From positions 7,346,746-7,410,745 of the forward strand of contig CM036160.1 of assembly GCA_020631735.1 (NCBI GenBank): a stretch of DNA of 64,000 nucleotides. The letters are read 5' to 3'. Shown here one piece after another: positions 45,580-56,254 of the stretch. Made by a program: the position numbers and the translations under genes. The DNA is from Saccharum officinarum. Lineage: Eukaryota > Streptophyta > Magnoliopsida > Poales > Poaceae. The notes below the pieces were generated by a model. It did no database searches. It was not told where the DNA came from and saw only the letters and a list, made by a program, of their open reading frames with translations. The first letter of the stretch is position 1. Each line of letters starts with the position of its first letter.

Positions 45580-46860
45580 GGGAAAAAAATATCGGCCGGT
45601 AGAATCCGAAATTTCCGAGATATCCCGTTTATCGGCTAGGTCCGAAATTTTTCCTCTATCGTCCGAAATTTTTATATTTTGAAAATTTTGTCATCCAAAT
45701 AGACATCAAAGCCCACCCAATACTCTAACCTTAATCCATGTTTAATTTTTTCTCCCCTTCTCTTCTAAGTTCAAGTTGCCACCGCCGCAACACACTCAGC
45801 ACGCTCCAGCCATGTCACTGCCCTCCTGATTGAATAAGCAATTGATAATATGTTTTATTTAGTTTTTTATGTTAGATTGTTTAGAAATGATCCATTACTT
45901 TCCCGAACAAAATGAGTCATTTTTTGTCTAAATTTCTTCCGAAATTTTATTTCTATCGTCGATAAATTTTCGATATATCCGATATTCCCGTTTATCGGTG
46001 ACCACCGAGATTTTTAAAATACCGGTAGAGAAAACCTTGGCTTGGCCGCCTCCCATGCATGAGCATAGGGGAATCAATATAATGGAGCAGTTGTAACGCC
46101 CCGACCTGAAAAAACGGTCAAGGCCTACTCTACACGTGAATAGACCACACATATGTATTAACTCACTTGCGCTTTCATCCTCGCTTCGCGCAAAAGGTTC
46201 AAATCAGAGTTAACACTCTTTAGGCCTGCTTTTTAAGTTGGTTCACCACCTCCTTAGTTCCGATGCGGGACGAATGTCCCGCAGTCACAGTGATTTTCGC
46301 GCTACAGTAACTGTCAACCGGAGCTACAGTACCTTCGCCATTCGGCGCTCATCAAACCGGCCCAACTTGGCCCATTTAGCAGGGTCTCACAGCGGTTGCA
46401 ATCTCGGCCGTTGATGACAGTATCCATATGTGTGTGTCATGGCGTACGTAGCTAATATGGTTCCCATGGAGCGACGCAACGGGGAACAAAAACGATGGGA
46501 ATTGAAACGAGAAGAACGGAAAGTGCATGCATGGCAACGACTTACGAGGTCACGCGCGCGTCTCATTCTCAGTTGATGGCCAATCGCAGAAAGGAATCGA
46601 AGACTGCAGGGTACTAGTCGATCTGTCGATCCTAGATTCCTATCTGGAACTGGATCTGGATTCTATTCTGGTCCCATGCATCGTTTCGGTTGGGACTCCG
46701 ATCCGCCCGGCACGAGAACAGAGAGAGGGCTGCCTGCCTCAGTTTTTGACTCCATTATTCTTGTTCTCACAGTAGCCACAGATAGCTTGGCATCACTGCG
46801 TGCATGCCGCCCTGCCGAGCTGTTACTGGATCCATCCACATTCCACTTGGCGATCGATTG
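45580..46860. other. Upstream flank of F-box copy 4 with repeat fragments
   Basis: At 45590-46030 the words CGAAATTT, CGATATATCCGATATTCCCG and CCCGTTTATCGG recur at both sides, suggesting an old element. From 46092 the sequence TGTAACGCCCCGACCTG looks like the start of a Gypsy LTR fragment of about 300 bp. No supported gene. Confidence 0.35.
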
Positions 46861-47450
46861 AGCTGTGTTGTGACGGGAACTGGGGACTGGGGAGCGGCCG
46901 AGTGGGGGATTGAGGATAGGAAGAAAGTGAATGGAGCTAGGGCTGGGCCTGGGTGGCTGGCTACTAGGCCGGCGCCCGGCGGCGGCCGCCTGGGAGCTGC
47001 CTACTGGCCGGCGCGGCGGCGCCGAGCGGCAAGCCGGCAGTGGCTGGGGGCTGCCGGATGACTGGATCCACGGACTACTGGCAAGCCGCCTACTGGCAGC
47101 GAGGCGGCGACGTCGAGCGGCGAGCCTGGAGGGCGGACCAGCAGAGCAGAGACGACGAGCGGGTCACAGCAGCGATGCGACCGCGAGACTAGCTGGGGCC
47201 GAGTGGGGCGCCGTCGAACTCCTGCTGGGCCTGGTCTGGGCTGGGCCACTACGACCGCGGCCAACGACGCGTCTGCTTCTGCCGTCGCCGAAAAAACCAG
47301 CGCCGCACGCCGCGCCTCCGCCGTCTTGCCCCTTCGGCTCGAACTCCGGCGGCCTCCAGGGGGTGGGGATATGGTGCCTGGCCAAGGGACCTAGGGCGGC
47401 CGCCCTAGCTTGCCCTATGCGGCTCTGCCTCGGATTCGGGTTCTAGTCCA
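46861..47450. other. GC-rich block, no recognised gene
   Basis: Strongly GC-rich with overlapping frames on both strands (up to 171 codons on the plus strand). The content is Arg/Ala/Gly/Pro-rich and has no domain I recognise. It ends near GGGCGGCCGCCCTAG, a palindromic word. It may be TE cargo or a decayed exon. Confidence 0.3.
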
Positions 47451-47632
47451 ACTCAGACCAGCTAGTACCCTTTTTGTTCTTAAAATGAAAAGTCCGTTTT
47501 TATTTCTTTTTTCCAGTAAATTTGTTCATCATACAATATGCTTCATGTACCATGCGAGTGGAAGTTTGATCCGTTCATTTTCGTTCTAGAAAGAAAACTA
47601 TTTTTTGTCTTCATATCTACAAATAGTATATA

Positions 47633-47892
47633 CTCTCTCCATTCCAAATTATAAGGTATTTCAAGAATCTTGGAGAGTCAAAGCATCTTAAGTTTGACCA
47701 AAATTATAGAGAAAATTACAAAAAAATTATAAGATCAAATAGGTATACTATGAAAATATAATTAATGAAAAATCTAATGATACTTAATTGGTTTCATAAA
47801 TATTATTATCTTATCGTATAAATTTGGTCAAACTTGAGATCCTTTGACTCTCCAAGATTCTTGGAATGCCTTATAATTTGGGATGGAGGGAG
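47633..47892. mobile_element. Stowaway MITE, 260 bp
   Basis: Ends CTCTCTCCATTCCAAATTAT and ATAATTTGGGATGGAGGGAG are inverted and flanked by TA at 47631-47632 and 47893-47894. The long inverted arms share AAGATTCTTGGA and GGTCAAACTT. Confidence 0.95.
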
Positions 47893-48382
47893 TACTTGTC
47901 CATCGTACATATACTTTTTGTGCCGGGGAACCACTACCGGAGACTCGCTCTTTGCCCCTATTGCCCGAGTGCCACACTCGGCAAAGAGCACTCGGCAAAG
48001 CCACATCCGGTGAAGGGCTCTTTGCCGAGTGCAAGGACGGCATTCGGCAAAGAAAAGTGGCCGTCACGGCCGTTCCGCCGTTGATGGCGTCTTTGCCGAG
48101 TACCTACTAGGAGACACTCGGCAAAGATTTTTTTTGAAAATTTTTTTGCCGAGTGTCTTGCTGACAAGGCATTCGGCAATGAATTTTTTTTTGAAAACCC
48201 CTTTGCCGAGTGCCTAGCTGACATGGCACTCGGCAAAGAAAAAAATTTAAAAATCTTTGCCGACTGCCTTCCTAACATGGCACTCGGCAAAGAAAAAAAA
48301 TTTAGAAAATCCTTTGCCGAGTGCCTGTCTGAGGCAGCACTCGGCAAAGATTTTTTTGGAAATTCTTTGCCGAGTGTCATGG

Positions 48383-50857
48383 TGTAGGGTCGAGATGGCG
48401 GACTAGAGGGGGGGTGAATAGTCCTTTCTAAAACTTAAACGCGTTGGCTAACCGAAACACATGCGGAATTAAACTTATCGGTCTAGCCAAGACTACACCC
48501 CTCTATCTAAGTTCACAAGCACCTCACAAAGATCCTAATTAAGCAACTAAGGTGCTTTCCCTAGCAAGAGCTCTCCTATTTAACTCTAGAGCAAGGTCAC
48601 ACAAACCTATGCACTAGTACTTTGCAAGCAAGAGGGGACTCCTACACAATTCTAGTAAGCAAAGCGCACAAAGCCTAAGCTCACTAGCAAAGCTCAAAAA
48701 CAAGGCTACACAAGCCAAATTAGAGAGTGCAAACTACTTAGCTACACAAACTAAGCAATGTGACTAACAAGGTTACACAAACCGAATTAGCCACGCAAAG
48801 GGGAAGCTTCTAGCTACACAAGCAAGAAGACAACTAGCAAGCTACACAAGCAAACTAGTTAAGAGAGCAACTACACAAGCACAAGTATATATGAAAGTAA
48901 ATACAAGCTTGTGTTACACGAAGGCAAACCACCGAGAAGAGTAGACGATGTTGACACGGTGATTTTCTCCCGAGGTTCACTTGGTCGCCACCAAGCTACG
49001 TCCCCGTTGTGTCGACCAACACTTAGATGGTTCCCCGGTGTGACCCTCAAATCACTTGCCCCTCAAGGCACGCCCCGCAAGGCACCGCAAGACACCACTC
49101 TCAAGTGAGGTAGCTCAATGACACGCTCAACTAGAGTTGCTCTTCGCGATCCCCGCGGGGTGAGCACAATCCCCCTCACAAAGCTTCTCCGGAGCCTCGC
49201 ACAATCTTCTTGCGAGCTTCGACGGAGCCACAAGCCACCAAGCCGTCTAGGAGGTGGCAACCTCCAAGAGTAACAAGCACCACCGGCTTGCAACACGATC
49301 ACCTAGTGCCACTCGATGCAATCTCTCAAAGCAACGCACTAGAATCGCTCTCTCACTCGATCCGATGAACACTATCAAGCATGAGTGAGTTAGAGGGCTT
49401 CCAAGCACTACCACATAAGCCACCAAGGCCAAAGTGTGCTCAGCTGCCGGCCAAGGCCGGCCACAAGGTCTATTTATAACCCCACAGTCAAATAGAGCCG
49501 TTACCCCTCAACTCACGTTTTTCGCGGGACCACCGGACGCGCCGGTCGTAACAGACCGGACGCGCTCAACCGCGTCCGGTGTCCCCTGATTTCAAATTCG
49601 TCCGTTAGATCTTCCAACGGTCACTGCGCGCCAACGGTCAAACGAGCCACCGGACGCGCTGTTGCGAACCACCGGACGCGCCGGTGCGCACAGTTCCCGC
49701 GCGCGCGAAGACAAGACCGGACGCGCTCCTCGCAACCACCGGACGCCACAGTACCCGCGTCCGGTGCGAGTCCAGTAAGCTCCCTGGACCACCGGACGCG
49801 TCCGATGGTGAGGGACCAGACGCGCACCGCGTCCGAAGACTTCGTGACTCGCTGTTCGCCAGACCGGACGCGCCGGTCCCGTGGGTCACCGGACGCGCCG
49901 GTGTCAAACCCTAGCCCGCGCGCCTGACCCGACGCTGCACTGACCGGACGCGCCGGTCGCACAGAGCCCGCGTCCGGTGCAGCGTCCGGTGCTGCGTCCG
50001 GTGCTGCGTCTGTGACCTCCGTTCTCCTCCGTTTCTTTTCCAACTTTCGGCGCAATAGAAAATAGGCGTTTCACTTTTCCAAAAAGCGCCGAATCCCGCC
50101 TCGCAAGCTCGGCGGGAGGGAGAGAGGAACCCAAACCCTCTCTACCGCTCAAACTCCACCGCCTTCGCAAATGTGCCAACACCAACAAGTGATCACCACC
50201 TTGTGCACGTGTGTTAGCATTTTCACAAACATTTTCTTCGAAGAAATTAGGCACTCAACTTGCCTCGCCACTCGATCCTAACACGTATGCAAAGTTAGAT
50301 CGCTCAAGTGGCACTAGATGACCGATATGCAAACAAGTTTGCCCCTCTTAATAGTACGGCCATCTATCCTAAACCCGGTCATCAACTTCTCTACACACCT
50401 ATGACCGGTGAAATGGAAATGCCCTAGGTTATACCTTTGCCTTGCGCATTCCACTCCATCTCCTCCGACATTGATGCAACACATGCACCAACCATATCAC
50501 AAATGATATGATCCACTTCATATCATCATATGACCTTGGTCCATCGATCTTGACCTCACTTGCTCTTCACCGTTGCGTCGGTCCATCGGCGCCAAGTCTT
50601 GCTCAAGCTTCACCGCCTCACGGTCCATCGCTCCAAAGCCTCCGACTTGCCCTTCACACTTGCAACCGGTCCGTCGAGCCAAGCCTCATCTTGATCTTTT
50701 GCCACCTTGGTCACATGACTCCATGTCATGTCTCATATGCAATGAGCTCCTACATGACACCATTACCTGTGGACTAATCTCCTGTGTATCTCACATAACC
50801 ACATATTAGTCCACCTAAGTTGTCACTCAATTACCAAAACCAAACAAGGACCTTTCA
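48383..50857 (-). repeat. 3' LTR of the gag-only retrotransposon
   Basis: 2,475 bp. On the plus strand it runs from TGTAGGGTCGAGATGG to AAGGACCTTTCA. The 15-mer ACCGGACGCGCCGGT occurs five times (49532, 49671, 49863, 49888, 49943) in a GC-rich zone at 49530-50000. Confidence 0.97.
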
Positions 50858-50872
50858 ATCTCCCCCTTTTTG
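50858..50872 (-). promoter_or_regulatory. Polypurine tract
   Basis: On the minus strand AAAAAGGGGGAGAT abuts the 3' LTR start TGAAAGGTCC. It is the expected plus-strand primer and fixes the orientation of the element. Confidence 0.85.
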
Positions 50873-53800
50873 GTAATTGATGACAACTCTACAAAGATAT
50901 GGAAATTAAGCTTTTTCAAGCTAGCACTTCACACAAAGTGTAAATTGCTAACTTGTTTTGGATTTTATGCTACTTATCCAACATTTAAGCTCTATGTCAA
51001 GATTTGGATAAGCACCATAAAACCCGACTTGGTAGTGATAACTCCCCCTACATATGTGCTCAAATGGTTTGGTTTCAAGCTTGCACATATGCCTAAATAT
51101 GAAATTTGTGGGAGGATTAGCACTACTAAGTGATGCTAAGGTGTATAGAATAAACCTTTGTAGTTCGAAACCATTTGATAGCTTGATACCATTTGAAAAT
51201 CACAAGTTTGCCATCATCCTTAGCATCATGAGTAGCTAGACATCAAAAACACTAGAAACCCCGTGAGATCAACATTATAAGCAAGGTTCTAGTTTTTGCA
51301 TGATAATCATAAGTCTAGCTAACAACCTATGCATGCTAGTTATCAAAGCATCAATCAAATTCTATAACTAGCATACACCACACAAGCATGCATATTAAAA
51401 ATAAAACTTATGCAATGCTAGCAAGCACATGAATATGCATAAGTCAAATGCAACCAATCAATGTTCATGAGCTTGCTCCCCCTACTTGTGTGCTTCTTTT
51501 GTCCAAGAATTTTGATCCTTCTTATTTCTACAATGTTGCTCCCTCTTTGTCCATCTTCATATCCAAACTCATCTTCTCACGATATATCTTTGTTCAATCT
51601 CTTCCCAAACCTCTCACTTGGTGTATTGACATATCTTTGTTCCAACTTCTCCCCCTTTGTCATCAATTTCCATAAAAGGTGTTCTTCTCAATTGATACAA
51701 AGGCTAGCATTGGGGTTGATGGTTGAGACTTGAATATTGCATTTTTGATGGACATCACCACATATGTTGGAATGACATTACTAGTATGTTGCTCTTGAGA
51801 TACCACTTAGGATCTTTTGACCTTGATACCATTTAGGTGGGGCTCCTCCCCCTATGTCATAGCATGTGTCATTCACTTGAGATACCACTTGAGGATGAGG
51901 GTAACATTTCTTGATTTGATCACTTATAGTTGAGGATCACTTGTGAACCCATCGTCTTGCATGAATGATACCACGTGAAGATATCATGAGTAGGAATGTG
52001 ATACCATTTGAAAGAGCTTTCTAGTATGGATCCACTTTGAAGGATTTGACAATAATATTCACTTCTTGAACATTTGCTATCTTCATGAGTACCACATGTA
52101 GGATATCACTTGTAGATTATGATCTAGACACCACTTGTAAATACCAATTGAAGAAATACTTTGAGTCTAGACACCTTTTGAAACACCCTAGATATCCATT
52201 TTTATTGTTGCCTTGTGCTTGTACCCATATCATTGTCATGAGCTTCTAGTATGACTTGAACTATGTTGATTTGCCTAAGATTCCAAGTCCGGTTTGATCC
52301 AATGACAAGCTTCTTCACACCTCATGCTAAGGGTTATCTTGCCAATGTTGTACTTGTCACTTGTTAGCAATCTAAACTAGATCAAGTACTTAGGTTTACT
52401 AGCTCATGAACAAATTCATACACATACCACTAGATCATTTAAACAATTCAAGCAATAGTGGTAGGCTATGAACTTAAACATTTTATTTGTTATGCATGAT
52501 CCTAGTAAGCATGTACTATATGCACTAATCGCATACTAGTAAGGGATGAAATGATCATGCACATTGCAATGATACCTTTGCTATGTTGGAGTAGAGGATA
52601 GTCACATAGATTCCAATTCATTACTCCAATAGCAATGTGAAGTCCAATTTATAAGCTTGGTGAAGACCAATCATTATAGAGAAATCCATTCTTTACCCAT
52701 ATGAAATGAGAACCACTAATAATCAAGTGCATTATCTCTTGTTGTGGTTGGCTTGCTTTTTCTCTTTGATCAATGCTTGCATGAGAGAAGTACTTATGAT
52801 ACCGATTTTATATCCATGACTAGCTCTCTTTTGGGTGTTGCTTGCTTTTCTTGATCAACCCTATTGATTGCTCCAATTAAGCATCTCAAATGTCCCTTGA
52901 ATTCATCACTTCCATGTTAGCCTTCCAAGCCAGTGCTCGGTTTACCCACCCATGGGCGGCAAGCCCCCTCAGCAGGGAGAAGTGACCTCTCTCTAAAGAA
53001 CCATCCTTGACACTTACTTGAATTGCCTTTGATTGATTGATCTATGGACTTAACTTGATGAGTAATCTTGAATTATTCTTTAAGTCCTTTTCTTTCTACC
53101 AAATGATCTCCAATTATTACTAAAACTTGAACCTCATCTTCATCTTGAGTTTGATCTTCATTTTCAAATTTGAGTATCAAATTTGTACACTAAGTACATT
53201 CCACAATCAATGCCCTTGTACTCATTTCTTGTCATGCTTCTAGATCAATTCAAAAAACAAACTTAGGTACCTTAAACACTTATAAATATGTTTCCAACTT
53301 GAGGACCTTTCGCTTAAAGTGACTCTAGATCAATCCAATAATTATCACTTTTCTGGCAGATTTTGTACCCTTCAAAGAATAATTCATATCTCCCAATGTA
53401 CAGATCTAAATGCCATGAAATTTGGTGGAGATGTGATTCACTAAGTCATCTAGCAACCGTAGAAATTTGAGCTTCACTTGACTTATAGATTGCTATTAGA
53501 TTTCAAATCTTCCACCACTGCTGCATGCTGAAAACTGCTGCACTATAGCTGACAAGATGTGCTCTAAAACCATAACATTTCTCATCCAATTATCATGAAA
53601 TTTATACAGCATCTCATATCATAAGTCTAGAGCATGCATACCAAATTTCAAGTCAATCCAATATGATTTGGTCACTCAAACTCAGACTTGATCTCAGCTA
53701 GCTCAGATTTTCAATAATGGACAGATTTCAATACAAGAGCTAATCTTCATCAAATGTGAATCAATCTTGAGATTAACTTGTTTGAACACTCTCACAAAAC

Positions 53801-54226
53801 ATATATCTATTCAATCCACTTACTAAATGTCATCTCATGAATTTATCCAACACAAATCAATCCAAATTTGATTGCTAGGCATTGAATCCATTCAATCATC
53901 TCATAGCAAGCAACATTGCATATATATCCAATTCAATCAACTTATATGCACCCAAATGAAATGATCAACAAGAGATATACCTTGGTTAGTTCATGATCAT
54001 CCAATAGCAAGCTTTCAACTTGAATATTTGCAAGCCATCAAGTATATCCAATAAATCACCACAATCTTTGACATTGCACTTGTATGTTGTAGCACTTGGA
54101 CTTCACTTATTTTGACTTGGCATTGGGATTGGATATGCATTGAGCTTCATAACTTGACTCAATATATGATGAACAAAATGAAACCAATTGAATCAAGCCT
54201 CCAATGCCGATAGTACCTACAAACAA
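50873..54226 (-). other. Pol-less internal region of the retrotransposon
   Basis: About 3.35 kb of AT-rich DNA where Copia elements normally carry protease, integrase, reverse transcriptase and RNase H. No frame beyond about 90 codons has matching motifs on either strand. Phrases such as GATACCACTTG recur many times between 51750 and 52200, giving a loosely repetitive texture. Confidence 0.7.
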
Positions 54227-56203
54227 TCATCCACTCTTTGATGGTACCCAAACAAGTTTGGGTCCTCTCAAGTTAGGTGCAACATACTTAGGCATTGCCT
54301 TAGTATGAATAGCGGGATGTTTTGCAATTGCAATCATAGAGGTACCATTGCCATCCTTTCTAAGCACAATATTATCATCAATTGAAATAGGCTTAGAATC
54401 ATTACCTAGGGGACATGAATGAGCCATGTGTCCCCTTTCCCGGCATAAGTAGCAACTTCTTTTAGAGTGAGCCTTTTCTTCCTTGCTCATGTGTTGCTTC
54501 TCAATGCCTTGCCTCTTATGAGTTGCTTGAGCCTTCTTCTCAAGGTTGGTAGGACACCCCGAGACAAAGTGTCCCATATCTTCACATTTGAAGCACTTGA
54601 TGTGAGTCAAATTTCTTTTCTCATTTTGATTCTTGCTCATCATCTTGGCATCTTGAATTTGCATTGGATGCCTTGCTTTACCACCCCTTCTTGTTTTCTT
54701 TTTCTTCTTTATCAAGTCACCATCATCTCCATGGTTGATCTTGATTTGTTCTTGGAGTGTCTTCTCTTGCTCAACTAGTGGCTTTGGTTGAGGCTTTACT
54801 TGTTGCTTCACCAATTGCTTAGTTGGGCACATTGAGGTGAGATGACCCCAAGTGCGGCACTTGAAGCACTTGACATACTTTAGCCTCTCTTCTTCTTTCA
54901 TCTTCTTGAGCTTCTCAATGTTTGGGCAACCATTAGCAAGATGTCCCACTTCATGGCATCGATAGCACATGGAATGCGAGAGCTTCTTTTGGAGTAGTCT
55001 CTTCATTCTCTTTTCTTGCTTTCTTTCGCCCCTTGTCAATTTTTTCTTGAAGCCAAGGCCACTTTTATCACCAAGGTTTCTTTGAGTCTTCATTATGTGC
55101 TCAAAGGTGACTTTTGAGTTGTAGCACCTCTCTAACTTGTTGCTCAAATTCTTCACTTCACTTTTGAGCTCATTGTTCTCCTTCAAAAGGTTAGTCTCAC
55201 AAGACATAGAAGTAGAACAAGCATTTAATTGTGAAGAACATGGTATTAATAAATCATCACAAGAGGTGGATACATGCTTCTTGCCTACATCACAAGGGTT
55301 AGTAATATGTGATTGATCATTTGACCCAAATGATGAGCTCTCACTAGTTTTGAGTTTTTCATTAGAAAGTTTATTAGTGAGTAAAGCATGTTCTTGTGCC
55401 AAGTTATCATGAGCAACACTAAGTTCCTCATGAGCCAATTTTAGCTCCTCATGTGAACAAGTAGTAACATAAAGTAGATGCTTTTGTTGTTCACATGTGG
55501 TTTTTAGAAATGAGTTTTCATTTTTCAATTTACTTGTTTTTGCCATCTCATTTCTTAGGGCCTTTGAGAGTTTATATAGAAGCTCAAAATTTGGACCATC
55601 ACAATCAACAACAAAACCACCAATAGATACCTTAGTGTTACCATGTGATGATATTAATGAGCTTGTTGAGGCATCACTCTCATAGCCATCATCTTCACCA
55701 TCAAGTGTGCATGAAGTAGAATCATTGCTTGCATCACTTGTGGCATTGTCATCATTCTTGTCAAGTGATCTTGTGATATGATCATTTTTGTCATCACTTG
55801 ACCGTGAGGTGGAGCAATCCTCCACAACCACCTTGTTGTGGTCATGCTCAACATCCTCATGCGCCTTCTCCTTGGGCTCATCATCATTGGAGATCGCCCC
55901 ATATTTCTCATTTAGAAACACCCAAATCTCATGGGCGGACTCGAAGTCTATGATCTCATAAAGTATGCTACTATCCATAGATCGATAGAAAACATTAGTA
56001 GCTTGGCTATCGAGATGTAGGCATTTACTTTGCGCTTGAGTTGCATTCTTTTTATCAATTGCAAAGAAAAAGCCCACATCTACGATCCACCACAATTGAG
56101 GAGAAATAAACTTAAAATTGCATGTCATCCAATTTCTCCACCGTGCAAAGTGTGTGCCATCAAAAATGTGTGGACACTCAACATCTAGCCCATAAGCCGC
56201 CAT
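54227..56203 (-). CDS. Copia-type Gag-like protein with four CCHC zinc knuckles
   Basis: 658 residues on the minus strand, starting 38 nt after the primer binding site. Residues 12-100 resemble the N-terminal Gag domain of plant Copia elements (FDGTHFARWRNWMTCNFKF, ESAHEIWVFLNEKYG). An acidic, Ser/Asp-rich stretch (about 105-180) and a likely coiled coil (about 205-285 and 335-365) follow. Then come four CX2CX4HX4C knuckles at 413-426, 446-459, 537-550 and 584-597, separated by Lys-rich linkers. Copia Gag packages element RNA in cytoplasmic particles. Four knuckles are more than the usual one or two. The frame is intact and ends in a normal stop with no read-through into pol. That supports a specialised trans-complemented element rather than decay. 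Confidence 0.92.
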   Translation of the reverse strand: MAAYGLDVECPHIFDGTHFARWRNWMTCNFKFISPQLWWIVDVGFFFAIDKKNATQAQSKCLHLDSQATNVFYRSMDSSILYEIIDFESAHEIWVFLNEKYGAISNDDEPKEKAHEDVEHDHNKVVVEDCSTSRSSDDKNDHITRSLDKNDDNATSDASNDSTSCTLDGEDDGYESDASTSSLISSHGNTKVSIGGFVVDCDGPNFELLYKLSKALRNEMAKTSKLKNENSFLKTTCEQQKHLLYVTTCSHEELKLAHEELSVAHDNLAQEHALLTNKLSNEKLKTSESSSFGSNDQSHITNPCDVGKKHVSTSCDDLLIPCSSQLNACSTSMSCETNLLKENNELKSEVKNLSNKLERCYNSKVTFEHIMKTQRNLGDKSGLGFKKKLTRGERKQEKRMKRLLQKKLSHSMCYRCHEVGHLANGCPNIEKLKKMKEEERLKYVKCFKCRTWGHLTSMCPTKQLVKQQVKPQPKPLVEQEKTLQEQIKINHGDDGDLIKKKKKTRRGGKARHPMQIQDAKMMSKNQNEKRNLTHIKCFKCEDMGHFVSGCPTNLEKKAQATHKRQGIEKQHMSKEEKAHSKRSCYLCRERGHMAHSCPLGNDSKPISIDDNIVLRKDGNGTSMIAIAKHPAIHTKAMPKYVAPNLRGPKLVWVPSKSG

Positions 56204-56240
56204 CCTCTCGGGTCGGTGAAGACCACAAATGAGAGACCCG

Positions 56241-56252
56241 GCTCCGATACCA
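56241..56252 (-). promoter_or_regulatory. Primer binding site (initiator tRNA-Met type)
   Basis: On the minus strand TGGTATCGGAGC begins 2 nt after the 5' LTR. It matches the usual Copia primer site TGGTATCAGAGC except at one base. Confidence 0.88.
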
Positions 56253-56254
56253 CT

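Noticed and set aside
46804..47446. Plus-strand frame of 171 codons in the GC-rich block
   Set aside because: Composition-driven, without homologous motifs, splice context or a conserved start.
47950..48380. CRISPR-like alternation of repeat and spacer
   Set aside because: The repeats are inverted as well as direct, unequal in spacing and bounded by CACTA termini in plant DNA. They are transposase-binding subterminal repeats.
49592..50254. Frames of 116-144 codons in the LTRs (also 57114-57973)
   Set aside because: They come from the GC-palindrome zone of the LTR, are shifted by one-base differences between LTRs and show no domain.
51750..52200. Recurrent GATACCACTTG words as a possible regulatory array
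   Set aside because: Spacing is irregular and the words are part of a loosely repetitive AT-rich retroelement interior. No stronger interpretation is supported.
54467..55911. Small frames opposite or inside the Gag region
   Set aside because: Shadows of the 658-codon Gag frame.
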